A program made the translations under genes and the position numbers. Under the pieces are notes generated by a model. It was not told where the DNA came from, ran no database searches, and saw only the letters and a program-made list of their open reading frames with translations. From Callorhinus ursinus (lineage: Eukaryota > Chordata > Mammalia > Carnivora > Otariidae): a stretch of 64,000 bases of DNA. Position 1 is the stretch's first letter. Each line of letters begins with the position of its first letter. Positions 34,657 to 46,840 of this stretch are shown here, piece after piece. The DNA lies in assembly GCF_003265705.1 (NCBI RefSeq), contig NW_020312785.1, positions 25,432,561 to 25,496,560 on the forward strand, read 5' to 3'.

Positions 34657-34891
34657 GCAATAATATAAAGTCTTATTTTTTTAAAGATTTTATTTATTTA
34701 CTTTTCAGAGAAAGAGCGCGCACAAGCAGGGTCAGTGGCAGGCAGAGGGAGAGGGAGAAGCAGGCTCCCTGCTGAGCAGGAAGCCTGATGTGGGACTCGA
34801 TCCCAGGACCCTGGGATCATGACCTGAGCTGAAGGCAGATGCTTAACCGACTGAGCCACCCAGGCGTCCCAGCAATAATATAAAGTCTTAT
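34657..34891 (-). mobile_element. CAN-SINE (antisense), perfect 20-bp duplication
   Basis: The body 34677-34871 in minus orientation starts with gggacgcctgggtggctcag at the right end and has its T-rich tail complement at 34677-34700. The target-site duplication gcaataatataaagtcttat is exact over 20 bases (34657-34676 and 34872-34891), the longest in the window. The B box (gggatcgagtccc on the minus strand) is nearly intact. A young insertion. Confidence 0.97.
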
Positions 34892-37885
34892 ATAATTTCT
34901 CTCTCTGTACTAATTACAGATTTTACAGATTTACTTTGTTTTATAATTTTTGGTTAAAACTATATTGCTTATTTTGAGGAAGGTGATAGCATGTATTTCA
35001 AAAGATAAAAAGGGGTGTATAAATCTAAGTCCCCCCCTCCTCCCTCAGACCCAGTTTTCACGTTTCCTCCTCAGCAGTAACTATAGCTCCAATTTCTTGT
35101 GTATCCATTGAGAGGTATTTTATGCAAATATAAGTATTAAAAAGATTTAAAGTGGAAATTCTGTCATACCAAAGAAAGGAAATATATTTTAACAGCATAT
35201 GTATTTCCATAATTACTTTTTCTCTTCCAAACATGGGTTTTAAATGTTTTATTTGAAATGTACCGCATGATATATTTTTAAATCTTAGTTTTCTTAGATA
35301 TTATCAAAGCTATAAAGATATTTACTGTAACAAATAAATGTATTCTAAGATATTTCACTGAATTTTATATTTTTTTATGGCTAGGAGCAGATATCTATCC
35401 AGATCTAATCCCACATCCACCTATTAATCTACCTACTTATCTATCTACCTACCATTTATCTATCTGGAGAAATCTGAAGTGCAGGAATTTCAGATGGATA
35501 GAATTAAGTTGTTTATACTCCATTCATTAAACATTATCATCATCATCTTATTCATTGTTGTTCTGTTTTCATTTTAATCTCTTCCTCCAACTCTATTCTT
35601 ATTTCTGACATTGACACTCACTTCCATAGATTTATTGAATTCATGTTTCAGTGATATATGTGCTTACATAAATATATGTTACTATTTGGAGGTTATTTAT
35701 ATAAATTTTAATGGTTTCTGTTATTTCTGGTTCAATATTTTTTAGGCTCAGTTTCCCAAATATAGTTTGTTATTTCTTCAGAATTGCTGAAAAAAATAAT
35801 TGTATTTAGATAACATATTTTACTTTGATATTAGACTAGTGATGGAAAACCAAGATACATTCAATATGTTACTATTATAAGCAATGGGTAGCCAAAGCTT
35901 TTTGTGCTACGTGATACATTCATTGGCCTACCTGTAGTCTCAGCTACAGATGTCATTGAAAGTTACCATGCACACACAAAGCCCACTTCAAGAAAGACAA
36001 GTTCTTCCTGTTTTCACTTCAGAATAAGCAGAAGAAGCTTACTCAGTCAGTAACTGTGGGGAGCTAACACCCAGAATTACCCTCAACAAGTGGAAGCCTG
36101 AACATGTGACCTGAGCCTAGCCAGCAGAGGACAGCTCTGAAGTACAGTCTCCATGTTTCCTCAGTTGGGCACCAACAGAATTCAGCTCTAGTAATCCACA
36201 GAGGTTACTAGCTCCATAAAACATACCTCACTGTTTTTTCTTCCTTCCCTGTTAAACTCTACCCCCTTACTTTCTCCAGATTCCTTGGATCACTTCCCAA
36301 ATGAATCAACTTCACTCTAGTCCTCGTCTCAGGCTTTGAAAGAAATCAGATGAAGATACATGCTGTGACAGACATCCCTACATATGATTTCTTGTCAATT
36401 TATGCCAGATTGAGGGTGGCATGGCATTTCCATCCAGTGAATGGAAATAATGGATTATTTTACCCAATTCTTTATTCCTCTGTGCTATAAATTTATTTAC
36501 TCATGCCCATGGTCATGCAATCTTGCAGTGCCTTCCACTATAATAGAATATATTATTTTATGTCATTGATGTTATAATTGGTCATATAATTAGCAAGCCT
36601 AATGGAATTTTAGTGGCCAAGATGAAAACAGCAGCTTAAATGTGCTTACATGATTTTTCTTGATCTCTTGTGCTCCTAAGATATACCCAAAGAGGAGCAT
36701 GCCTCAGGAAGCAGCTGTTTGTTCAGTCCAAGCCCCAGAATGATAACATGTGGAGTTGGCATACCCCAACTAAAAGTCAGAAATTTGTTGGGCCCAACTA
36801 AATCCAGCCTAGATTAATCAAACTACAGCAAATTGGACAAAAAAAAAATATCTCATATGTCTGTGAGATTTTTGAGATTAATTTTTACCCAGCAAAAACA
36901 TAATACCATAAGTAGTTTTACTAATACTATTCTGTTGTTCTGCAAAATAGCCGCCTGATTATACAATTGTTATGTAATGATCTATTATTTGCCAATTTGT
37001 TAGGTATAAGGTTGTATCTTATTAAGACCTAAATTTATTATTTCTTTGCCTAGTGGTGAGGTTGTATATCTTTCCATATTTTTTTAACTATATGGGTTTC
37101 CATTTATAAGAAATGATTATTTTTTTGCAGTTTTTAATTTGGTCTCTTTTGAAGGAATTGATTTATATTTATCGTCTTTTGTGCTATTGTTTTTCAATAT
37201 TGCAATGAATTGCCCCAAACTATTCCCTTTTTATTAATTTTATCAATATATTTCACTGATGAGAAATCATTTTGATTATATATATATATGTAACTTTGGG
37301 TTTTGAGAATCTTGTGTAAGAATCTTCCTTGACCTTGTGATCAAAATATTTCTTTTTCTGTTGATGTTATTGTTCTACTTTCACAGCCAAAGTAATATGA
37401 ACTTCTGTTCCATGTGGCTGGAGATAGACTGCTAATTTTATTTTTCTTCATCATTTCTTTTCCATTAATATGTGATATCATAGATATACCTATACCAAGA
37501 TTGTGAAATACATTATCTTTTTCTGAACTCTTTATTATGTTGCAGAAGACTCCCTGTCCCTGCATCAACGCTACACAGTTTAATTGCTACAGCTTTGTAG
37601 TTTCTCAGATGGCTGGTGGAACAAGCTTCTCTTTCCTGTTTCTGGACCATGATAGATCTTTCACAAAGTAGTTTCAGTAATTCATGGATTTTGTTGTTGC
37701 ATATTAACTTTCGCATCAGATTTTCAGCATCCCTTTAAAATTCTGCTTATTTATTGAGTGAAATTGCACTGAGTTTTATACATGGAAACTCATAATTTGG
37801 GGGAAATATTATCCCTACAATATTAGTCTCCCTCCCAATAAAATAACATTTTCAGTGTAATTAGATTTTCTAAAATATTTTTTAT
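34892..37885. other. Unassigned DNA with a small TCTA-type run
   Basis: A degenerate (TCTA/CCTA)n run lies at about 35411-35466, and a short TA run at 37276-37290. No gene or interspersed repeat is recognised. Minus-strand frames at 37341-37568 and 37513-37716 have no motif. Confidence 0.5.
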
Positions 37886-37894
37886 GGAGGTTTG

Positions 37895-38080
37895 TTTTAA
37901 GTTTTTATTTAAATTCCAGTTAGTTAACATAGAGTATAATATTTTCAGGTGTACAGTGATTCAACACATCCATAAATCACCCAGGGCTCATTATAACACG
38001 TGCCCTCCGTAATGTCCATCACACAGCTACCCCATCCTCCCACATCCCTTCCCTCCAGCAACCCTCAGTTTGTTTCCTAT
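37895..38080 (-). mobile_element. LINE-1 3' UTR fragment, antisense
   Basis: 'tttttatttaaattccagttagttaacatagagtataatatt' begins the reverse complement of a carnivore L1 end, followed by 'acagtgattcaacacatccata', 'cccagggctcattataac', 'gtgccctccgtaatg' and the C-rich tract (complement of the G-rich 3' UTR run) to 'caaccctcagtttgtttcc'. It is about 185 bases long, with no clean duplication. Confidence 0.9.
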
Positions 38081-38082
38081 TA

Positions 38083-38232
38083 AAATCCCTGTTTTATAAA
38101 AAAAATTGAAGAAAAAAGAGATTAAGTAAGTTGCTCGGATCACACAGCTAAAAAAGTGGTGAAGATAATATTTAAATCCAGCAGTGTGGTTTGGAGCCCA
38201 TGCTCTTAAACACTGTGCAATTACGTCCTTCA
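38083..38232 (-). mobile_element. MIR (antisense), next to the L1 end
   Basis: 'atccctgttttataaaaaaaattgaag', 'gagattaagtaagttgctcggatcacacagctaaaa', 'aatccagcagtgtggtttggagcccatgctcttaaacactgtgc' follows the antisense MIR block order closely. It starts exactly where the L1 fragment ends, so the L1 may have inserted into it, although I could not find the other MIR half on the left. Confidence 0.8.
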
Positions 38233-38249
38233 TTATAAGTTCCCTGTTA

Positions 38250-38395
38250 TATGATGTTCACAATAACCTAACACAGTAAATTATATTCATTCATTATCTA
38301 AATGAGAAATTTGAGAATTCAGGAAGTTCAATAACTTTCAATGGACACATAAATATAAAGTTCTGAAGCAGATACTTAGAGCTGTGTAACTTTAT
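38250..38395 (-). mobile_element. Second MIR-like relic (antisense)
   Basis: 'tcacaataacctaacacagtaaattatattcattcattatctaaatgagaaatttgag' then 'gaagttcaataactttcaatggacacataa' gives the same block order as an antisense MIR, but weaker than the copy just to the left. Confidence 0.5.
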
Positions 38396-39480
38396 ATTCT
38401 ATATGCTTGATAGTTATTGGATAAATGAAAGAACTCCATATTATTTCTTATAGAAAATGGTCTCATTTATGTTAGTAAAACATGACAATTCCATTAATCT
38501 TTATATATTTCCAAATGCAATATTCAATCATTGATCACACTAATATAGGTATTTTTCTTTTTGAGAACCAGGATCAAAAGTGGTATTTTCAAGGGATTCT
38601 CCATTATGGAACAATTCGGATGATCTTAAACAGACTGCCCCTTAATAAAGAAAGCAAATGAAATTTCAGAACCTCTTTCTAGCAACCTTTATTAATTTAC
38701 GTTTACTCTCAAAATACTGTAGGGTTACACAGTAAGTAGGAAAGGGGGAACTTTAATTTAGTAATTGAAAATTATATTTCCTAGCTGTGGTCTAAATATT
38801 AAAGATAATAAAAGATTACATAAAATATAAAATTATTTTAAGTGCACCTAGTACAAAGCTAACTTTCTTAATCACTCAGAGAAAGCTGTCTAAAGCCAGT
38901 CTTTTACTCATGTCTACTCTGAAGTCTGGAAATGTGGGGAAAATAATAGCATTAAAAATTACATTAAAATTTAATAAAGTGTTAGGCCTTTTCAGCAAGG
39001 ATTTGCTTTGAAGTAAAGATATTTCAGGCCTTACATATTGCCACAAAATCATTATTAAACCATTCTTTGAAGTTTCAGATGTTTGTAATTCCCGAAACTA
39101 TACTTTGACACAATATAAGACAACTTAAGTCATTTTAAGAATTTACTGTAAATTCTAAAATCTCAAAGTATTCTCAAATTCGAATATATTTTTCATTTAG
39201 AGACCAAAAAAGTACAACTTTTCATCTATCTTTTATATTCATTCTATCGCTTACGGCAAAAAACCCACACAGGATACTAATGGCAGAAAAATGCATAATT
39301 AACAGCATACCCTTAGTTTACTATGTGATGTCAGAAGAGACAGTAACAGCTAAGACAAAAACATTATATTCATACTGAAAACTAAAAGGAGTAAACAACC
39401 TCTTTTTTTTAAAAAAAAAAAGCATTTCCTGTGTATGTAGGCTATACCGAGTTTTCATGTTTTTGACTAATTATTTAAAT
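38396..39480. other. Unassigned AT-rich DNA
   Basis: Nothing recognised. A T8A11-like run lies at 39402-39422. Confidence 0.5.
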
Positions 39481-39489
39481 TTCAACAGA

Positions 39490-39770
39490 AATTTATTTTA
39501 TTAACTTTTACATTTTCCCAAATGTTTTACTATAAAACGCTCAAACATAGAGCAAAGATAAAAGAAACAGTGACTATACCATATCCTTATGACTTCATCT
39601 ACAACTGTTAAACTTGGATGTTTGTATCATATCTATTCATCGTTCAGTCATCATATTTTATATATTTCATATACTCTATTCCCAGATACTCCAGAATGCA
39701 TACAGTAAATGGAGTTTAATGTTTTGGGGAGTAAACTTGACATGCAGTGATATGCATAAATCTTTAGTGC
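39490..39770. mobile_element. Possible very old L1-like relic
   Basis: The block sequence 'aacatagagcaaagataaaa', 'ttatgacttcatctacaactgtt', 'gtatcatatctattcatc', 'ccagatactccagaatgcat' and 'taaatggagtttaatgtttt' resembles an old mammalian L1 segment I know from alignments. Divergence is high and I cannot fix the subfamily or strand. The 141-codon frame at 39614-40039 starts here and is probably chance. Confidence 0.4.
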
Positions 39771-42139
39771 ACCTAAATATAATTTTAAGGCACCTTGGTC
39801 TTTCTTGCTTCTGCTGTAAGTTTTGCATCCTTATTCTACACCAGATGTCCCTGTTTCACTATAATTCATATACTCTAAGTGGCAGAAATCACAAAGAATT
39901 CTGTTGTTCCCCAGCCCTTAGCAAATATGCTGCTTATTCTCATCGGGATACTAATATGTCATTTAGCTTTGTACTAGGCTGTTCTCTGTCACATTCTTAC
40001 AAGAATATTGAACCAAAGGAGGCAACCATCAGCATTTAGTAGTAACAGAGGAAAATAGAAACAAACACAAAAATGCCAAAGCATAAGATAATTAATCACT
40101 AAATGAAAGGTCATTTATAATTTGGGTATACAAAAGTGACATCACTAAAATTAATAATCAGGACTTCATACACAGGTTCTATTTTGCCTGACAAAAGGTA
40201 GCCTACATCTACCTTGCTTGTATTAATATATGCTATTAAAGGCAATGTTGTTAGCTTAAAGGCATGGTACATTGCTAATGTGAAATGTTGCCTGAGGTTT
40301 ACAAATGATAACACTTGATTGTTAACAGGCCACCCTATAAAATCAATTACCTCCGCTCTAAATATATCTTTAGTGGTTTTATAAATAATTTAAACTAAGG
40401 GCTATAGAGTACCAGAATATTTCCATCGACTTCAAGAATAATTTTGTCATTGCAGTCTTATGTCTTCATTAGAGGACATTTTTCATAGAGTTAAAATAGT
40501 GGTAAAATACAGTGCATAAAATTTTAACATCTACAAATCATGTAGCTTCTTTAATTCTCTAGACAGTCCTATATGCAGACTATGTTAACATAATTCAAGA
40601 GCTGAACCACCCCACCCCACCCCAATTCTTTCAATGGATTTAAGGGAGCTCACAATAAATACAAAAAATATTGCTATCACAGTAATGTAAAAAAATATGT
40701 TCCAAGATTCAGAGTAAATCAAACAGTGAATATGAAACACTTTTAGAGGAAACTGTAGTTTGCTTGTATACACAATACCAGCTGAATAACAATAAAAGTA
40801 TGATGATCCATCCTTACATATTGTCAATAGTCTAACGATGTCAAAGGGGTTGGACAAGTGTCACTTATAAATAAAGTACCAAACACAGCAGTTTATCAGT
40901 TAATCTCAAAAGGGAATATACCCAGGATTTAGTAGTTTAATGCTTGTTATTTTATGAATTCTACTTCTTCACAACCATTTTTCTTTGTGATCTTTCAATT
41001 TTCATCACAGTACGAAAATGACTGCAAATCCTAAAAGTGTATCAGGTAGTCCAGACCATGAGGCAGAGCTCCAGTGTCCAGTTACAGGTAAGATTATGGC
41101 AGTCAGCCCAATGTATGAATTATGAATCTCTTCCCTTGTTACAATCCACAGAGTATAATAAAATCTAAAAGTCTTAATTTCATTCCTGCTAAGAAACTCC
41201 CACATTTCAAAATGACTAAAACAAAACAATCTGCATTTTGTTAAATAACACCATGATTTGTGGGACAAAGTGCTGTCAAATAAAGACAAAGAGAGAAGAA
41301 CATTCAAAGTGAAGAGTCAAAACAGATTTTAAAAAACAAGAAATGTTCATACATCAATAGTTCTCTTCCAATTTGCAATAACAGAGTAGTAGTTTCACTT
41401 AAAAGTGTGTTAGGAAGATAAAACTTCATTATCAATTATTACCATTTCTCTAAAATAATAAAAATGAAATAGTCACTAATAAGTAATTGAAAAGAAATGT
41501 GTTCTTTCAGAAAATGTCCCAAAACATTTTAAATTAACTATTATCTAAAACTATGGAATGGCTTTTTTTTCCCTTTTAACTTTACTATGTTTATTCAGCA
41601 ATGGTCTTCTAGGCAATGCGGCATTTCATTTTTAGGGAACAGCAGGAAGAATTGTAGGGGGTGAAGCTGTATATGTTAATAGAAACTTTGAAGTAGACCA
41701 GAAATAAAAATGCTGCTCATTCATCCATTCACTCTTTTATCCTGAAAATGGTCTGTTGATCTAGTTTGTAAATGGATTTTGTAGTAAATGCCAAGGCAAA
41801 GTAACCTGCCCAAGAAGCTGATTTATTCATGAACCAGACTTGGAGATAAGGATTTGCCCAATTCAGCCTGGGAAGGAGAGAGCACATAGGGGCGGAAGTG
41901 GCATTTGCCCAGGAGCCCGGCGCTCAGACAGCGGTCTGCCCCTTAACAGCATCTCTCCTCTATTTTCTCTCTTCTGATAAAACTTCTTATGATTTTAACT
42001 TTTGGGGGCTTAACATTTATAGTTGATAAATAATTGTTACAGTACTTGGGAATATTCATAAACCAAAACGCCCATTATTAGACTGTTTTGATTTGCAAAT
42101 GCCAGGGAAAGGGAAAGTGTAACTTACTAATTAAGCAAA
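39771..42139. other. Unassigned DNA with one small GC-rich patch
   Basis: Mostly AT-rich with no recognised repeat. At 41888-41944 there is a short patch with several CpGs ('ggggcggaag', 'agcccggcgctcag', 'cagcggtctgcccc'), unusual for this window. It could be a small regulatory element, but nothing shows this directly. Confidence 0.45.
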
Positions 42140-42144
42140 TTGCT

Positions 42145-42345
42145 CTAGGCCCAACTGAATGGTTCCAAATCCCAACTCTACCACTTGTTATCAGGTGGCT
42201 TTAAAGAACCTTTCTGTTTTCCCAACTGTACAACATTTAGAATGGTAGCACCTATTTCACAGAGCCACTGTAAGAAATATATAAAACCTTGTATTCTAGA
42301 TACTTAAGATAGAGCCAGGTCTTTAGTACACACTAACCTTTTGAT
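42145..42345 (+). mobile_element. MIR
   Basis: 'ggttccaaatcccaactctaccacttgttatcaggtggc', 'cctttctgttttcccaactgtac', 'tagaatggtagcacctatttcacagagccactgtaagaaatatat', then 'agagccaggtctttagtacacac'. This is the full MIR block order in the plus sense (aatcccggctctgccacttactagctgtgtgac ... cagtttcctcatctgtaaaatgg ...). Confidence 0.75.
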
Positions 42346-42349
42346 ACTT

Positions 42350-42730
42350 TACTGATGCAGGATATTCTAAAAAGAAAAAATTTAAGAGGTAGCTGAGAAT
42401 AGACAACCAAGTATACAACTCTGTATAAGGCAAAAATGGCTTATGAGCATTGTCTTTAGATCTTAATGGGGTAGGCATAAACTCATGCAATTTTGTATCT
42501 TTTTTATCCTTGTCTTTGCTGAACTTGCAAGAGAATGTTTTTGCTTAGAATACATCCAGAGGATGATTTTATTTTTAAGAATAGGCCTCAGTTTCAGAGG
42601 AGGTTCTATAGCTTTATTTAGACCTCAGGTCTCTGAAAACCTCCCCAAAGCTTCCAGAATATGTAAAAGGAGGATATATGTGGATTACTGATTGATGAAT
42701 AGATAAATAAACATATCAATTCATCCAAAA
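42350..42730. other. Unassigned spacer
   Basis: Nothing recognised. The 68-codon frame at 42485-42691 has no motif. Confidence 0.5.
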
Positions 42731-42734
42731 TCAG

Positions 42735-43060
42735 GCATTCATTTAATGTCTTGTCCTCCAGGAGCTTGTACTCTAGTGAAAGCCACAGACAAAGCAAACA
42801 CATGATACTGCTACAGTGGAGTTCTTAAACTTATCATGGAACACATTTAAAAAGTCCCCAACTGAATCACAAGCAATCAAGGAGAAGACAGGTGCAGACA
42901 GGTGAACAGTGGAATGTGAAGGAAAGAGCATATTAGGCAGGGAAGAGCATATGCAAAGACAATTTAGAATAGCTGGACAATTAAGTGCAAGACTTAAGAT
43001 AAAGCTGGAGTGATAGACACAGAGCAAGAAATAATAAAGAATCAAGAATCAGTCTATGGC
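42735..43060 (+). mobile_element. L2-like relic
   Basis: 'gtcctccaggagcttgtactctagtgaaagcc' is the L2 word pattern (aaggagcttacagtctagtggg). Further on, 'gaaagagcatattaggcagggaagagcatatgcaaagaca' and 'gctggagtgatagacacagagcaag' fit the following L2 segments (gggaagagcattccaggcagagggaacagcaagtgcaaagg; gctggagcagagtgagcgag) in order. Confidence 0.65.
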
Positions 43061-44345
43061 CACACAAAGAAAGGGTGAAGATGCTAAACATGAAGAAAGA
43101 CTTCTGCAGATAATTAGTTGCAGAAATCTTTAAGGGAAGCTGTTAGTTTGTGATATGGCATGAAGGGGAAAGTCTAGCATGGAAAGAATCAAGACTACAT
43201 ATTTTGATATAAAATGAAGAGTTGAAAACAGTTAAAGGATCCCCACAATTGTTTTGTTTTTAAATTTTTTATATTAAGCATCTAAGTTACTTTTGACCCT
43301 TAAACATTGATGGAATAGGAACTAGGAACTAACACAAGAGATATATAAAGGGAGGGTCTATTGAACAAAAATGCCTTAGCCCGAATATGAACTACAAGAA
43401 AGAAAAAAAAAAAAAAGAAATATCCAAGCTGTAGTATTGGATGTAGATGGGAAAATGGCAGAAGATAAAGTAGAAGGATAAAATGAATCAGTGGAAAGCC
43501 CCATTTTGACTAGTAGACCCAAGCGACATTTGGGGTCTCTGATCACTAAGTTTAATTTTACAGCCAGTGTCTAACAATCCCTGAAATAACTGGTTGTTTT
43601 CATTTCTCATGCAGAGATCTCCCAGATAGTGGCTATATTTCTCCTTGGGGAAAGACTGGAGGAGTAATTACAGTGCACACTCATGTCAATACTGTAGCAT
43701 ACTTTCTCAAGGAGGCTTAGGCTACCATTCAGGCTGTCTTAGGTCTGAAAACTAGATAAAGAGACCATTGTGGCAATGTAAGTCAGTTCTTTGCCCGCTA
43801 GACCTACAAGTTTCCCTGTTACAGATCGAATAATATTTTAATTTATGACAATTTATTTTTTTTCCTGGATACATACTGATCTATTGGATCATGTTGTTAG
43901 ATTGTGAGAATATGAAGTCTATGGTAGTTGGGCTATAAGCCAGGGGGAGAGAATGAGCCTAGGATGCTGAAAATGTGCACTGGCTATGCAACAGCAGGCC
44001 ATGATTTATTTCCCTCTCTGTGTTTTTTGTGTGTGGATTTATACATATACAAGCACCCACATATCCAAATGCAGAGGTGTAGTTTATGGGTTAACAAAGC
44101 TCTCAATGTTTTTATCTATCCCATTTTGTTCCCTTTCACCTTTGTAATCTGGTATTACATGCCTGTTACTGAATTTATATATGGTGCTGAAAATGGTGAT
44201 GACTTATCAGTAACTCCACAATCATAGAAATAGTAAAGTTTTTGAATGATACTCTAGTCAGTCAGAGTTTTACAAATATCAAAAAACAAAAGAAACCAGT
44301 ATTGGAATTTTTTTCATTATGAATATGTCACAATTACAATATTTT
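43061..44345. other. Unassigned DNA
   Basis: No gene or repeat is recognised. A short A-rich run lies at 43396-43414. The 99-codon frame at 43928-44227 has no motif. Confidence 0.5.
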
Positions 44346-44360
44346 TTTGATAATTCATTC

Positions 44361-44363
44361 ATT

Positions 44364-44407
<44 letters not shown>

Positions 44408-44437
44408 TCCTTTCTCTTTCTTTCTTCCTTCCCATGT
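44361..44437 (+). repeat. (CTTT)n tetranucleotide microsatellite
   Basis: About 14 clean TTTC units (to about 44408) followed by impure pyrimidine units (cctttctctttctttcttcc). One strand is all pyrimidine, the other all purine, which favours triplex-type structures and length change. Confidence 0.95.
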
Positions 44438-45605
44438 TCCTTCTTAAATCTTTGACATTATGTTGGCCAAGAAGTCTTTCCTCAATAAAATAGCCGGTAC
44501 TATATTTTGATCTTATACCTCATAGACACATCACTATATGGAAAAAAGTCATTGATAAAGAATCTAGAGATATGTGCAATGCCACTTGATCCTCAAATAT
44601 AGAGATTTTACAAAAACTATCATGAAATTGAGGAGGCAGATAATGGAATGAAATATTTCACTATGAGCTAACATGGGTCCCTCCTACTCAAAGGCAAAGA
44701 ACCACAAGATATACTCAAGCTCAAGACCAACTTAAAACATTAAAGAAGAAGGAATATCAAGGTGAACTGCAGGTTGCTTGAGGTAAAGAGTTAAAACTAA
44801 TATCTTTTTGAATTCCTGAAATAAAACAAAAATAGAAATGTTGATTAATATACAGTTTTCATTGGTTATTAATTATTTAATGAATTAAAAGAAAATACAA
44901 TTGAAGTTAAGTAGAAAAAGCATGAGGGTGATTTTTAGCACTGAGGATAAACAAAGGTACATTTTACTACTTGGTGCAAAGTAAATACTGGAGGAAGTCA
45001 GTCACCAGTCTCGAGCAAAGCTGGGATGCACTCTGTGTTCAGAGATTCCAACCTGGTTAAGTCAGGAGCCAGATGGTCTATCCAGGACAAAACACAATAT
45101 TATAAAAATTAGGCCAGCTATTTGGTTGCTTCACTGAGCTCCAAGGAGATGAAGTGAGAGAGGAATGTTTTTCTCAGTAAGCCCTGGCCTCTGGAATCTC
45201 ATTTGTTATTTAGTAAGATGGCTTAATACAAGTACATGCTGTGTTGCTAGTGAATTCAGCAAATGAAGACTTCAGTCTCAGTGGAAGACTTGCCACTACT
45301 CTTTTAAAAAATGGCTGTCCCAGAGCTAACTAACAAAGAACTGTGACAATATAAGTAGAGAAGGTCAGATTTTATTAGATTGAGGGCCAGGTTATCCTTG
45401 GCTCTTCGGTTTTCTTTAATGAGGCTTTCCGAGGTTTTTATACAACCATATGATTCTTGCAGTTGGTCCCTGGTGGATGAAAGAAGATGTCTCAGGGTGT
45501 TTACCTTTTAATAAGATAGGTGGAAGAAAGTCCCATTTAGCTGAAAAACACAAGTAGCCACCCATAGCCATCCTATCTATTTGACTTGTTCTTGGAGTTC
45601 TGTCT
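44438..45605. other. Unassigned DNA
   Basis: Nothing recognised. Confidence 0.5.
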
Positions 45606-45608
45606 CTC

Positions 45609-46123
45609 TCTTTTTTTAATTCTTTATTTAAATTCAATTTAGTTAACATATAGTGTATTATTAGTTTCAGGGGTAGAATTTAGTGATTCATCAGCTGCAT
45701 GTAAGACCCAGTGCTTATTACACCAAGTGCCCTCCTTAAGGCCCATCTCCCAGTTACCCCATCCCCCACCCACCTACCCTCCTGCAACCCTCAGGTTGTT
45801 TCCTAGAGTTCAACCTCTCTTATGGTTTGGCTCTCTATTTTCATCTTATTTTATTTTTCCTTTGCTTTCCCTATGTTCATGTGTTTTGTTTCTTAACTTC
45901 CACATGAGTGAAATCATATGGTATTTGTCTTTCTCTGAGTGATGGATTTTACTTAGCATGATACCCTCGAGTTCCATGGCTGAGTAATATCCATTGTACA
46001 TATATACCACATCTTCTTTATCCATTCATCTGTCAATGGGCATCTTTCCCATTTTGGCAAATGTGGACAGTGCTGCTACAAACATTGGGGTGCATGTGCC
46101 CCTTTGAATCACTGTTTGTATCA
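45609..46123 (-). mobile_element. LINE-1 3' end, antisense
   Basis: Reverse complement of a carnivore L1 from the last part of ORF2 to the 3' end. From left to right: 'tttattt aaattcaatttagttaacat', the C-rich complement of the G-rich tract (45740-45795), 'cttccacatgagtgaaatcatatggtatttgtctttctctgag', 'tgagtaatatcca', 'catcttctttatccattcatctg', 'gtgcatgtgcccctttgaatca'. Relative to other copies a short piece between 'gttccatgg' and 'ctgagtaat' is missing. The right edge is near 46123; no duplication found. Confidence 0.92.
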
Positions 46124-46125
46124 TT

Positions 46126-46840
46126 AGAGGAAAGATCATGAAAATGGAAATATTCTAGAGGCAGCCCAAATTATAGAGTCCACAGTCACAGGTGATAACA
46201 GGAGACATTCAGCATGCTGTAGTAAATGCTCCTATTTACAGAGAATGCAGCAAATTGGCTTTGACTTATAATTAGCCTATTTCATCTACAGCCAAATCAA
46301 GGTGCATTAACTCATAGCAGTTTATGGCACCCCAGATTTATAAAGGTTGATTTCAGGGAAACATTCAGTGCCCTGTGCCCCTGAATCAAACCTGACTTAT
46401 GTAGATAACCAGGGACTTAAAAAAATATTCACTTGTATATTAGTTCATTATTTTTTGAGATGTAATCAGATCAGATGGATAGATTCCCAATAAGTTTAAA
46501 ATGTCATACTAGTACTTACATGTGCCCTGCTCTTTCTAAACACTTATTGTTTTTATATCTGACATTTTCACAAATTTAAGGTTAGACTACCTGCATAATT
46601 TACTAGTAGTAGATACAAAAAATCAGAACCTAGGATGGGTAAGGTCCAGGGAACAATGTCAGCAGAACCAAGAATTGGCAAACATGAGGACCAGAGTCTG
46701 ACACTTAAAACCAAAAAGGAGAAACCAATAGTATGTTAAGCTAAATTAGAAAGTTAATATTAGGTGGGATTAAAATGTCATATAAAGACAATATCCTACA
46801 AAGCAGTCCCCTTCTTGAAAGCCTGACAGGAGTGATATTG
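46126..46840. other. Unassigned DNA between two L1 inserts
   Basis: Nothing recognised. Confidence 0.5.

Noticed and set aside
39614..40039. 141-codon plus-strand frame
   Set aside because: The translation has no known motif and mixed composition, and it starts in a probable old L1 relic. One such frame in 64 kb is not surprising.
44361..44437. CRISPR-like or other spaced array
   Set aside because: A plain tetranucleotide repeat without spacers. No spaced repeat array was seen anywhere in the window.
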